Made by a program: the position numbers and the translations under genes
The notes under the pieces: generated by a model
Databases searched by the model: none
What the model was told of the DNA's origin: nothing
What the model saw: only the letters and a program-made list of their open reading frames with translations
Part shown: positions 1 through 11,060 of the stretch, piece after piece
Numbering within the stretch: position 1 is the stretch's first letter
Layout of the letters: each line of letters opens with the position of its first letter
From: Vigna angularis
Taxonomy: Eukaryota; Streptophyta; Magnoliopsida; Fabales; Fabaceae
Length of the DNA stretch: 64,000 nt
Direction: 5' to 3'
Assembly: GCF_016808095.1 (NCBI RefSeq)
Contig: NC_068972.1
Location: forward strand, 7,496,001 to 7,560,000

Positions 1-241
1 CTAAACTTGCTTCATTTTTTTTGGTAGGATCGTTTTATTGGACAGCCCAACAGTTTTACTTCATTAACTTTTCAATTATGGATAATCAAAGTAACAATGC
101 GAGAATCTCATAACTACGATTCATCGGACCATATGTAGATACAGAAAATAATACTTTATAGGTGGAGACACTGAAAAATTGAAATAAATAATCCCTGAAT
201 AAACTTAAATGAACTCTTTCTTCTGCATTACAAGAAAAAGA

Positions 242-916
242 TTAACTCTTTCTGACTCTAATATAGTGCATTACAAGAAATAGAAGAGTTAGAAGCAAAG
301 TTGATCCTCCAAAATAGAAAGGAGGACAAGGAGTCCATGGTTTTTCGGGCTTCTTCACTGGAGCTGTTCCTTCTTCTATCTTTTCTGGCTCTGCCGTCAC
401 GCTATCCACCTCTTCTCTTTCCTGCACCTCCTCAATTTCTGTCACTCCTTTTCCCAATTCCATTTTTGGCATCACAATTGTCAACACTGCATCCACTTCG
501 TTATACTTAGCCTTGATCCGATCCAAAACCACCCTATCAGGAATTCTAAACTTCTTCGCAAACCCTTTGGTTTTCACCTCTTTCTTGAACGGTATCATTT
601 GCATTTCCTGCACCTCCTTCTCCCCACTCACCGAAATCTCACTCCCATCTTTACTGATATTGATGTCAATGTCCTCTTTCTTATACCCTGCACTTCCACA
701 TGACCATATATAACAATATTAATTAATACAGATTAACACAACCCTACGAGACTCGAGATTGAAGAAACCTTTAAGATGTGCAGTGAGGATGAGCTTTGAA
801 TCAGTTTCTTTGGAAAAGAAGACAGGTCCAGATCTGTCTTTGGCAAACTGAAAATCAGAAACGGAAGTGTTATCATCTTTGGTTCTTGTGATCTTCAGCC
901 CCAACTCAACCTCCAT
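242..916 (-). CDS. HSP20-like protein with C-terminal membrane anchor (RTM2-like)
   Basis: Two exons, 748-916 and 242-687, give 204 residues. The 60-base intron is short for a plant but has GT-AG ends, and its phase-1 junction restores a continuous alpha-crystallin fold. I chose the ATG at 916, which begins MEVELGLKI; the reading frame stays open further upstream but only with a TTG start. Residues 20 to 110 look like an HSP20 domain, with the stretch FFSKETDSKLILTAHLKGF, then an ISKDGSEISVSGEKE strand pair and a late KFRIPDRV segment. An acidic linker follows, then a hydrophobic helix near the C-terminus (STLLLTLLFLVMHYI) and a short basic tail. Small heat-shock proteins with such a tail are the RTM2-like group; Arabidopsis RTM2 limits long-distance potyvirus movement in phloem. 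That role is family knowledge only. The fold is likely, the exact orthology uncertain. Confidence 0.8.
688..747 (-). other. 60-nt intron of the HSP20-like gene
   Basis: Read on the minus strand it starts GTAGGG and ends TGCAG. Splicing joins codon CGG (Arg) and then TATAAGAAAGAG, giving a continuous HSP20 frame. It is close to the lower size limit for plant introns. Confidence 0.65.
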
Positions 917-1378
917 GATCCTTACTTCTTTGCTCAAACTAACGGAACCTTGTGAAATTGAAAGGTCTTCTCTTTTTGTATTTCCTTGAACAGAGACGAC
1001 GTCCAAGTATCCAAGTACAGTTTTGTGTCTCCAAAAACAAAACTGTGCAAGTAAAGCACATATTCATTTCTTCACTATATAGTATGTACGGGAAAGCTAC
1101 TATAATGTTGGTAAGTTTGCTTTACTGTCAGTATCACTATTTTTTATGCCTTCGATGGAATCTACACTGTTTCTTTTGGACGCTTTACTGTAACATGAAA
1201 GCAGTAGAAAACATGTCCTATAAATATTGTTATGCAGTGTTATATGAAACCTCGTATCCCAAATGGATTTGGTTACTTTTGTTAGTATGTGTTCATAAGA
1301 TAGGGAATGGTAGAGGGATTTGATTACTTCTCCGTCACTTTCCAATCAATTAATCATGTAATCAACAAAGGTAGTTCG
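917..1378. other. 5' flank of the HSP20-like gene
   Basis: About 460 bases upstream of the minus-strand gene. Short open frames on both strands have no recognisable domains. Promoter elements are expected here but I can point to none with confidence. Confidence 0.4.
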
Positions 1379-1387
1379 ATAAAAGAA

Positions 1388-2505
1388 GGTTTAATGTCTC
1401 CGTAGATCCCTATTTTAGTCATGAATTTCAAATAGATCTTCTTTTTTTTCGGCGTATCAATGGAATTCTTGTTTTTGTAAAATTTAATCAATTAGAGGTC
1501 TGCCGTTAAATTGGACAAACGGTCGTAACAGTATTGATTACATGGCCGCACGTGGCATTTAAAAGAATTTTTGTATTAAATAATTCGTATGCACAAAGGT
1601 ATAATCACTTTTGGGTAAGGGCATACTAGGAAAATTGAAAAACTTTAAGGGCAACCCCCTTTAATTGAGAAATGCAACTTAGATTGGAGCAACGAACTAT
1701 TAGGGTTCGCGTGAGGGAAAAAATCCCATTCTTTCTTCGATTCGAAGCGCCATGTTTGGAAGCTGCTTGATGACGCCCATAACTTGGTTGTCACCCTTCA
1801 TGACAAAATGAAAATAGAGACATCATTATGATGAGTGCAGGTGATACTGGAACAAAGCAAACCAAAGCAAACCAAATGACGTGGCCAAAAGATCTTTAAT
1901 TTCAAGCTGCTAGATTTCTCCATGCATCTAAACGTGCTGCAAATGTTGAGTTATTATTACTGAACTTAGTCTGCTGCATGCCGAAACTTGCCATGCTTAT
2001 TTACCAGGTTCCGGTTTGGACAATGTTGGCTAATGTGGGGACTGACACGAACCCCTGCATGCACTTTGCCGCTTCCAACTACATCTTCTTCACCGACGAA
2101 CCTTGCCCCTTCAGCTCGAACAAAGATCGCGATTTTTCTTCCCTCACGCGAACCCTAATAATAAAAATCCTCAATTTGTTTCCCCAATCTCAGTTGCATT
2201 CCTCAACTAAAACGTCTTGCCCTTTAATTTTTTCTTTTTTCCTAGTATACCCTTACCCAAAACTGATTATACTCCTGTTCCTTCTTCTTTATTTAATACA
2301 AAAATTCTTTTAAATGTCACGTCTGCTTAGTAACTGCACTGACCATGCCACGTAACCAATATTGTTACGGCCGTTTGTCCAATTTAACGGCAGACCTCTA
2401 ATTGATTAAATTTTACAAAAACAAGGACTCCATTGATACGCCGAAAATAAAGAGGACCTATTTGAAATTCATGACCAAAATAGAAACCTACGGAGACATT
2501 AAACC
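1388..2505. mobile_element. Non-autonomous Mutator-like element, copy 1
   Basis: The element starts GGTTTAATGTCTCCG and ends in its inverted complement CGGAGACATTAAACC. The inverted arms run on, with small gaps, for roughly 330 bases (about 1388-1720 against 2138-2505), including the shared stretch TTCCCTCACGCGAACCCTAA. Flanks are ATAAAAGAA (1379-1387) and ATAAAAAAA (2506-2514), a 9-bp target duplication with one mismatch, which is the Mutator hallmark. The centre, about 1722-2137, encodes no recognisable transposase; the 111-codon open frame at 1978-2313 overlaps the right arm and is probably not a gene. The second copy lies at 14414-15526. Confidence 0.85.
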
Positions 2506-2514
2506 ATAAAAAAA

Positions 2515-2806
2515 ATGGTTTAATTGAAGAGTACTTATCTTGACACTGTAAAATACATTCATTTATTGAAGAGTACGTCTCTTGACACTGTAATATAATA
2601 TGATTGGTTGAATACAACTATTATTAGAACTCAAACTGTGTCATTTTAATAGAAAAATAAATAATTGTATTAAAGTATTATTATTTTTTATTTAATGATT
2701 GTTGGATTAATTTTGGTTGGAATTTAATCGGACTTCAATAAAGTAGTATTATTTTAATTTTTTAATATGTTAGTATAATACATACAAAACACTATTAAAA
2801 AATTGT
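2515..2806. other. AT-rich spacer
   Basis: Low-complexity sequence between the Mutator-like element and the LTR-like block. No gene seen. Confidence 0.4.
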
Positions 2807-3518
2807 TAGCATAAAGCTAAAGAGCATAAATATTTTGATGATGTCTCAAAGTCTTGTTTTTATATTAAAGTTTTTGTAATTTAGTATATTTATGTATGTG
2901 GTTTATATTTGATTCTATGTATTGTTTGCCTTAGGTTGCATTAAAATTTATTTTTGAATCAGAAAACCTCATTTTATACTTAAGATAATTAAAGTTAACA
3001 ACGATTTTTGGAGGTATCGTTGAGTGACATCTCTATAAATCAAATTGGGACTCTCATTCTAAAATACGAAATAAGTGTATTTCACAGAATCTTATCTACA
3101 GTGTGCGGTGATAAGTGTTCTAGGGTTTGTTGAACCCTTGTGCTATGGCTTTGAGAATTTGGCGTGTTGGCATAGAGCGAGAACTTTCACAGGGAGTGTG
3201 ATTGAGTGTTGTTGTTGTTGCTGAGTTAAAAGCCTATCATCCTTTGTGAAGCATTCGGAGGAGGTGTTTATCATTTGTGAAGATTCAGATGAGGTGTTTA
3301 TCCTTTATGGGTAACAAGAGAGATGGTTTCTAAACTTTTAGAAAGTGTTTCTTTATGATTGTAATTTGTAGATGGTTTCTAAACTTTTAGAAAGTGTTTC
3401 TTTATGATTGTAGTTTGTAATTGTTTTGTGAGTAGTGAACTGATTATCTTGTTTTGACATAAGCAACTGGATGTAGGATTGATAAGATCTGAACGAGGAT
3501 AAAATCGTTTGTGCAAAT
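2807..3518 (+). mobile_element. Probable LTR remnant (copia-like), unpaired
   Basis: The block begins near TGTTAGCATAAAGC and ends near ATAAAATCGTTTGTGCA, which resembles the ends of copia LTRs in legumes. It has no long open frame, and no second copy or internal retrotransposon region is nearby. I could not find a convincing 5-bp target duplication, so both ends are approximate. It contains a 49-bp tandem duplication at 3322-3419. Confidence 0.45.
3322..3419 (+). repeat. 49-bp tandem duplication
   Basis: Two adjacent copies (3322-3370 and 3371-3419) that begin GATGGTTTCTAAACTTTTAG and differ at about one base. They lie inside the probable LTR. Confidence 0.9.
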
Positions 3519-5796
3519 TTCTCTCAACCTTACTCTCTTTATTTGTTATTATTATAAAATCTAAATTTAAATTTCACATAAAAGTATTATAAGTTATAAA
3601 TATGAAAACCAACAAATTCAATGTATTATATTAAGTTCAACAATAACCAATAAAATTCCAATTTAAATTAGACTCAATTTTTAAGAAAAATTAAATTTAA
3701 CACTATCTAAATCCTTGATTAAGCTCAACGGTAATTGAAGAGAATAGTGTCATCAGTAAAATATCTTATTTTAATGTTATACTATTTTTTAGCAAGTATT
3801 TTATGTAGAATATAAGATCTGTTAACATCTCATTCAATATTTACTTTACTAATAGATTTCAGCTTGAGATTTTAAATGCTTTTTTATAGATCTCATAGTA
3901 AATGTTAATTATGTAGTAAAAACAAGTTTAAAATATGATTTCTTTATCATTATATATATCTTGAGAGTTTTTTTTATAGGAAAATATATCTTAATCTATA
4001 AAATTCATCACCATGGATTAAAAGATTCATCACTATAAAAATCTCTAAACATAATATGTGGTGTAGTTAATTTATTCTATGATGGTAATAATTATTAATA
4101 TTGTGGTATTTGTGTAACATATATAGAACAAAATGACACATATTTCTCTAAAGAAAATATATTTTATAATGAAGCAACTTAAACTTATTATTGGATCGCA
4201 GTGGGAAAGAAGATCCAAGGGATTCGGTGTAACAATTGGGTAGACTAAATAAAGTAGTGTGGGCCGAGTGTAAGGTCAGTGAGCATAGTACACACTATTT
4301 AAGTTAAGGGGGACTTCTTCCTGCACCCCCAAATTTTCCTTGCTTCCCATTTTGCCCCTCTAATAATATATTTTTCTTCTAAAGAAAAGGTATTCTACAA
4401 TGAAGCAACTTAATAACTTATTATTTGATAGAAGTAGGGAAATAAGATATAAGAGATTGGGTGTAACAATTGGATAGACTAAAAAGAATCAATTTAAAAA
4501 CAATTTTGGTTTTTTCAAAACAAACAAATCGCTTTGCTGTTTATTATTTTGTAACTTGTGATGAAAGTATGTTAAAATGTAGTTGGATGTCCACTTTTTT
4601 TTCTCCCTGAATAATATACACTCAAAAGGTGAATGGAATCAAATGTATGATTGGATTCATCGAATAAAGTTGGAACTAAATGATGACAAATTTAAAGGGT
4701 ACATATTTATCAATTTTTCAAGTTGGTTTGATTTAATAACTCGAACCAAACCATTAATTTGCTTTTAGATTAAGTTGAGTTGATGGAACAATGGATATGT
4801 AAATATTTTTAATAATTATTTATGCATGAATTAAGTTTAATTTATGAAATAAGTTAATTTTTTTTTCATATAAAATTGTTTGAGAAGTTTGATTAATGTA
4901 CCCGTGAGGGTGGTTTTAGGAAAAGAGAAAATTACGAGATATATGTGGTGTTGTGAGAGTTTGTTTTGTGCCATAAAAAAATAAGTTAGATAGGTGTAAT
5001 GTGTTTTTGTTAAGTATTATTGATATTCTCATATATTTTTTATTTTCAAAACTTATTAAACTTTCAACATAATCGAACATAAAAACAAATACCTTTGGGA
5101 TCGTTCTTTAATCATGCGGGCCCATTTGTTGCCCTCTTCCCACTTTAATTCAAACCTCGTTGAATTTTGGCAACGTTGATATTTGCACCATGTGACTGTG
5201 ATTTTTTCAGTGAGATTGCATTCTTAACTAATGCCCATCATAATTTTGCAAAAAATAAAAGAAAAAAATGGTTTATTTCTATCCTACTTCTGTCGGTAAC
5301 CACTCACTCACAGTTACCCCTTCGAATTTAATATAGAGATTGCACATCTTCTATATATAAAGTAAAAGAAAAAACCAGATCATAATTAATAACAATTTCT
5401 ATTGTTCATTTCTTCTTATATTTCTTTCAATAATATATATATCCACGTAATATATATGTATGTATATTCTTAATTTACAAATAAAATTATATAAATTTTA
5501 AGGTAACTAATGATTGTCTTCTAGCATATATATTGTGTGGAACATATATCGTATACTTTTAAAAAGAAAAAGTCACGTATGGATCTGAAACGATTTCACA
5601 ATATATGTTATGATTATATATATGTACACAAGTGTTACTACATACACATAGGAAGGAAATATTGTCCACACAAAGCATTCACTCCCAATATAAAGTGGAA
5701 GATATATAACTTAAGAACACACAAACATAAGTAAAGCCAGAAGCATATTATATGCTCTTATTGGTTGCATAATTATAAATGTTTGGTTTGGATGTA
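3519..5796. other. Intergenic region with a diverged direct repeat
   Basis: AT-rich and without a supported gene. Two diverged direct copies of about 105 bases lie at about 4142-4245 and 4369-4480; both contain AATGAAGCAACTTAA and GGTGTAACAATTGG. Short open frames at 4583-4768 and 5537-5734 have no domain features. The last bases contain the 3' untranslated region of the ASR gene. Confidence 0.5.
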
Positions 5797-6686
5797 TCAG
5801 AAGAGGTGGTGGTGACGCTTCTCTTCCTTTGCTTCCTTTTCCTCTTCCTTTGCTTCCTTTTTCTCATGATGCTCATGAAAGGCAAATCCACCAGCTCCCA
5901 CTGCAGCAACTGCTGCAACCTCCTCTCCTATCTTGTGCTTGTGTGCATGCTCTGGGTCTTTCTCCGCCTTGTGCTTCTCATGCTATATTTATATGTACAT
6001 ATCAAACTCCAATTATCATTTAACTTTCCTTTTCAAGGTGAAAATCAGATCAAGAAATAACAAACAAAGATCAAGAAAATCAGATCAAACAAAAGAAAAC
6101 ATTATATGTACGTTAATTAGCAACTCTTTTTCAAGTGAACAACAATATGCATGTATTATGTAGTATAAAGCAAATAAGAATGGTTAAGAATTATTACCAA
6201 GGCGTAAGCACCAGCTGCTGCAGCACCTAACTCACCGAGGTGCTCAAGATGTTTGTGGTGCTTCTCCTCCTTCTTGTAGTCAACCTCATCGTAACGTTCG
6301 TCGCTATCATCCTTGTAGCCACCGCCACCACTTTTCTTGCCGTAGCCACCGTCATCGGTGTCAGAGTACACACCACCAACGCCGAATCCACCACCAGAAC
6401 TTGTTTTGGTGTAGCCAGCATCGGTGGTGTCAGAGTATCCACCACCAGTGCCATAGCCACCTGAAGACTCATCAATGGCAGAATAACCTGTCTTTCTGCG
6501 CCCTTCATAGCCTTCACCAGAAGGGTCGTCACTAGAAAATGATGTTTTGTTGAAGCCAGTTTCATATTGAGCAGCACCAGAAGACTCGTACGATGGGTTG
6601 TCGTAACCAGTCTCAGTTTCTATGGGCTTAGTCTCCTGGTCCTTGTGGTGGTGGAAGAGGTGGTGGTGGTGCTTCTCTTCGGCCAT
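5797..6686 (-). CDS. ABA/WDS-induced (ASR) stress protein
   Basis: Two exons, 6198-6686 and 5797-5982, encode 224 residues; the 215-base phase-0 intron has GT-AG ends. The protein opens with [16 protein letters not shown], a histidine-rich metal-binding end, followed by a Gly/Tyr/Ser-rich stretch (about 60-140) with degenerate repeats around YSDTTDAGY and YSDTDDGGY. The conserved ABA/WDS domain spans about 135-224: it includes [20 protein letters not shown], crosses the intron as [18 protein letters not shown], and ends with [19 protein letters not shown] and RHHHLF. ASR proteins are small, mostly disordered, Zn-binding proteins that act as chaperones and DNA-binding factors under drought and ABA. 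This one is longer than the usual 100-140 residues because of the Gly-rich insert. Function is by family. Confidence 0.95.
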
Positions 6687-6789
6687 GGTGGTTGGAATAG
6701 TAGTGGATGAAAAGAGGATGGAGAAGAAGGGTGAGTAGGGAAATGGATTGAAGTAAGGTGAGATGTGATAGTTGAGAAGGAGCTGTTAG

Positions 6790-6800
6790 GTATTTATAAA
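6790..6800 (-). promoter_or_regulatory. TATA box of the ASR gene
   Basis: On the minus strand the sequence reads TTTATAAATA about 105 bases before the ATG, which implies a leader of roughly 75-80 bases. No perfect ACGTG element is obvious close to it. Confidence 0.6.
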
Positions 6801-7840
6801 GTGGTGATCACCATGAAACATGTTAGACATGATTCTTAAGTTCCTGCTTTTTTGGTAGGGCATTAAATTATCTTCCATGACTTCTGCATCCTACTTTATC
6901 ATTATTTGACAAAAAAAAAATCTCACATTTTTAAGAATTCAAACAAACAATATTTTTTTTATAAATGTTTTTATTTTTTAAGTTTTTCAAAGTAAAGTTA
7001 CGACTTAATATTTCCTTAATAAATACCTTATTAATGTGAAATATATTAGATCGATGGTTAATTTTTGTTCAAACATTTAACTAACTATTTTTATTAGAAT
7101 TTCTTCTTCCACTTTTTTGTTTTTTATTATGATGTATTTTTTATAATTACTTGTTTGGAGTTCTCATGTATATCATATATATTAAAATATACTTGTTTGG
7201 AACGCGAAAAATATATAAAGTTGGAAGAAAATGAAGTTTTTCTAGATTTATAATGATACTCTTTTTTAGAAGACAAGGACAGTGCATAATTCCTCAGAAG
7301 ATTAAGAGGAAAACAAAACAAAACTACACTGTTTATGATATTTTTCATATATTAACCTCTTCTTCTCGTTGTTTTATGGGCAGCGATGATAATGTTATAA
7401 TGATTAGTTCTTTATTAAAAATTATGATTGGTCACTTCAATAATATCTTCTCTCTCAGCCTTTGTCTTCCTAAGTAAAGTTTGGACTCAAACTTTTCTTT
7501 TAAGAACTTTTGACCTTATTTTATTTAAACCAACCAAATGTTGGTTATTAAAGTTTAATTATATTAATGTGGAAATGAAAATGTATTTTATATAATTACT
7601 TAATTCAAATTTTTTTATATATAATACTGCCTCCTCTTATTTCTAACAAAAAATATATATTAACTTCACACATTTATAAGAAAGTCAATTAACTATACAC
7701 TAAATTTTTACTAATATCTTAATATTATATCTAAAATCTCCTGAAATAAATAATACTATGATGGTATAACTAAAGGTCAAACATTAAAAAAATATATACT
7801 AAAGAAAGTAGAGATGATTTAAATTCTTTTAATAACAATA
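6801..7840. other. ASR upstream region and AT-rich spacer
   Basis: Homopolymer-rich sequence with short open frames on both strands and no domains. The first few hundred bases should hold the ASR promoter. Confidence 0.4.
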
Positions 7841-7845
7841 ATAAT

Positions 7846-8229
7846 TGTATTGGGATGCTCGGACGACCTAGACGACCGGTGCATGAGTAACATGATTAAG
7901 GTAAAATACTGATTAAGGATGATTGGATTGTGGTTGGATCGTGATTAAGGTTTCGTTAATCCAAAGCCCATAACCAAAACTATAAATACAGGTTAAAGCT
8001 AAGAGGTAAGCAAGTTCATTAATTATTACTCATTTATTACAACACTTAACTTATCGATCAGATTATCACTGACTTTGGCATCGGAGTACCTTTAACAGGT
8101 ACACCTCCGATCGGTACACGGAGATTAAACAAAGCTTGACAGGACGGAGAGAACAGGGAAAGCATAGACCGGACGACGTCTGAAAGGAAATTGTGTAGGG
8201 CTTAGGTGACTCAACCCTGTACCGAAACA
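7846..8229 (+). mobile_element. Solo LTR with 5-bp target duplication
   Basis: The 384-base block starts TGTATTGGGATGCTCGG and ends GTACCGAAACA, so it has TG...CA ends. Identical ATAAT duplications flank it at 7841-7845 and 8230-8234. It holds a TATA-like CTATAAATA and a GGAGTACCTTTAACAGGTAC segment of the type seen near the 3' side of plant LTRs. No internal retrotransposon sequence or second LTR is adjacent, which points to loss by LTR-LTR recombination. Confidence 0.75.
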
Positions 8230-8234
8230 ATAAT

Positions 8235-10744
8235 ATTAATAAATAAATACTTGTTTGTGTTTAAATTAAATAAACCTTAAAAAGATTGCTTCTTCTGCAC
8301 CAATATTTAACTTTACATGCTTATATTTGTATCCATATTTTTTTTTCATTCACATAATTCCTTTCCCTCTTTTTCTTTTATCTCTTCATTTTTTTCCATT
8401 GCCAAACTCAGCCTCAATAAGTGGTAAGTACAATAAAATAGAACAATGATAATGAGTTAAGGTTGAAGCCTAAATCTAAGTCGAGCAACAAAAACGAAAC
8501 AAATTATTAAAATCCATCTTAAAATATTTTAGTGTTGAAAAAATTAATTATCTTTTGGTGTCTACTTATGTCTTTTTCGTTTATGAAAATACCCTAATAT
8601 ACATGTTAAATACATGCACTGTTGACATAAGGTGAGTGAGTTAAACCTTGTAGAGAGAAAAACAATTAGGTCAAAAGATTTTAATGATTATGTTGAAAAA
8701 TAAAAGAGAGATAATTGAAATGGATAAGATTGGGTGTGATTGGATTGAAATCACATGGGACCCTTTGAATGGCAGTTATTAGTTGACGAACTGTTCGTTT
8801 GTGTCGGCAACAAAGAACATTCCATTTCATCTGATTAAGCATATTCTTTCTCAATTAAAAGATAAATATAATAGACATAATTCTAATTTTCGTATATTGC
8901 TTTATAAAAAGAATTGACGAATAGTTAATGTAAGAAAAGTTATATGATTCACTGATAAGATAAACTTAAGTGTTTCTTTAAATATTTCATATATTCTAGA
9001 GAAATATGATAACATATTGTTATTATTATTATTATTTAAGATGAATGATGCAGTTGGATTTTACATTTTACTTTTTATATGGTATTAAATTTTATTAAAG
9101 AATTATCTTAATAAGATTTATTTATGATTATTACTAAACTTTACCGCTATATATATGCGAGTTACATGTGAAGAAATACAAATTGTCTACATAAAGTTTG
9201 AAAATTTTGTTGTTTCCAACAATATTTTAAGATTGATACGATATAAAAGTTGTCTATATAAATGAAATCTCACAAAAAGGCAAAAAAGAAAATAACATAT
9301 CAAAAATAGGTAGCCATCTGCACACGAAACCACACAACTTATTTCGTGACCTCACACTTGTAATATTAATATCTTAGTTAATTAGAATTTTGAAAATAAT
9401 TTTAAGTTTAGTTTCAGCATAGAAGAATAAATGATTTTGACAGATTATACAAGTTATTATTTAATTGTGTTTAATAGTGTTATAAAGAAAACTCGTAATT
9501 TAAAAAGCTCCTATCTAAAATAATGAATACATTTAGCAAAACAATGGTCGTAAAGTAGCAGAGTAATGAGAAATATTTGTAACCTGATAAGAATAAACAG
9601 TTAACTGTGAATCCAAAACTGTGGAACCTGTGGAAATAGTTGTAAAATGAAACAAATTTGATAATTTTTGTTTTGTTTTGGAGAGAGATGTCAATTGAAG
9701 GAAACTTGGGTGTCGCATATTCGACCTTACACGTATTGGCTATTTATGTGACATAGTTGTCACAGTTCAATTAATTGATTCAATTTAGGATTTGAATTTC
9801 GGAAGATTAAAGATTGTGGCTCAAATTAGAGCCACGTGGTGTTGACACGTGTATAACACGGAGAATATAAATAAATAAAAAACAAAATAAAAATAAGGAA
9901 TTATGTCAGTGTTTGGATTCTCGTGATGTAACTTCCTGAGTGTTGAATAGCAGATTATTTAGGATCTGGAGGATCTCATGCATTGTTTATAAATTATATT
10001 TTGTTTTTATCTATAATTTTATTTTATCACCACCAAAGTGTAATAGTGTTGTTCGTTTGCGTTTTGCGTAATTGGGAAATTCCCTAGTTCACTTCGAATT
10101 AAACTATAAAGGGTCGATTATTAAAGAAAAGTAAATAATGGGAAAAACGAATTATGTTCTCTCTCTATTTCGTTAAACATTTAATTTAACTATTTAAAAA
10201 AAACCCACTTCGTCTTTATAAATAATTTTTTCGAACTATGTTTATAATACGTTCATTGAATATATTATTCATTTAATATATTTTTTGAACTTCTTTTTCA
10301 TATAAATAAAATTAGTTTTTATTTTTCTTTTTACTTGTAATATAATATAAGACTCAATTATATAGATAAATGTATTTATATCATATTTTGGTAAATTATG
10401 TAGGTGTGATGGTGTAACAACTAACCCATCAAATCTACCACACATAATGTTAGTCTTTCAATCATTTTTATCTAACGTAAAGTTCTTAGACTATGACACT
10501 TATGCACCTTTCACCATATATGTCATTATTTTCTATTTGAGATTGAGTAGTTATTAGAACGATAAGATAACTTCAAAAAATGAATCCTCATATTAATATA
10601 TACACTAATAAAACACAAATACAAATACAATACTCATAATTATTACAATACCATACCTAAATAGATATCATGATATTTTTAAATATACATAAAGTAGATT
10701 GAAATTTTATCTTAAACAGTCATGGAATAAAAAAATTTAAACAT
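8235..10744. other. Gene-free AT-rich region
   Basis: No supported coding sequence. The only notable signal is a pair of G-boxes followed by a TATA sequence at 9832-9873, listed separately. Confidence 0.4.
9832..9873 (+). promoter_or_regulatory. Orphan G-box pair with a TATA-like element
   Basis: CCACGTGG at 9832-9839 and ACACGTGT at 9845-9852 sit six bases apart, and TATAAATA follows at 9866-9873. This is the layout of an ABA- or light-responsive promoter on the plus strand. No long open frame follows, so it may be fortuitous, lead a non-coding transcript, or be a transposon promoter. Confidence 0.35.
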
Positions 10745-11060
10745 GCACACTAACATTCGGAAGTGGTGCTGAGTGTTAGACTTCTCACAAAAGGTGGAAC
10801 TCAACGTCATTCTTCTCACAAAAAGTCGCACTCAACAACACCCTCATACCGCTCAACGTCCTATAACTAAATTGCTTCAAACCTATAATGGGTGATGACA
10901 CTTAGCGATGCCCTGCTACCGCTTAGTGTTAAAGCATTTACATTTTACGACACTCAACGGTACAAAATTAGTGCTCAACATGTTGAAGATAAAAGGCTCC
11001 CAAACCTGCACAATAGACTGACGCTCAACGCCAACCTACCACCGTTCAATGGTGTTGAAA
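10745..11060. repeat. Degenerate repeat with CTCAACG motifs
   Basis: Phrases such as CTCAACGTC, GCTCAACG and CACTCAACG recur, with locally higher GC. Similar degenerate motifs are common in long retrotransposon remnants of legumes. No reading frame survives and the boundaries are vague. Confidence 0.35.

Noticed and set aside
1739..1760. TTCGATTCGAA text suggesting a tRNA T-loop
   Set aside because: No acceptor stem, D-loop or anticodon arm could be placed around it.
1978..2313. 111-codon open frame in Mutator-like copy 1
   Set aside because: It runs into the right inverted arm and has no similarity to a transposase or known protein.
6227..6577. Long frames overlapping the ASR exon on both strands
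   Set aside because: They are shadows of the ASR coding frame, which alone carries the conserved domain.
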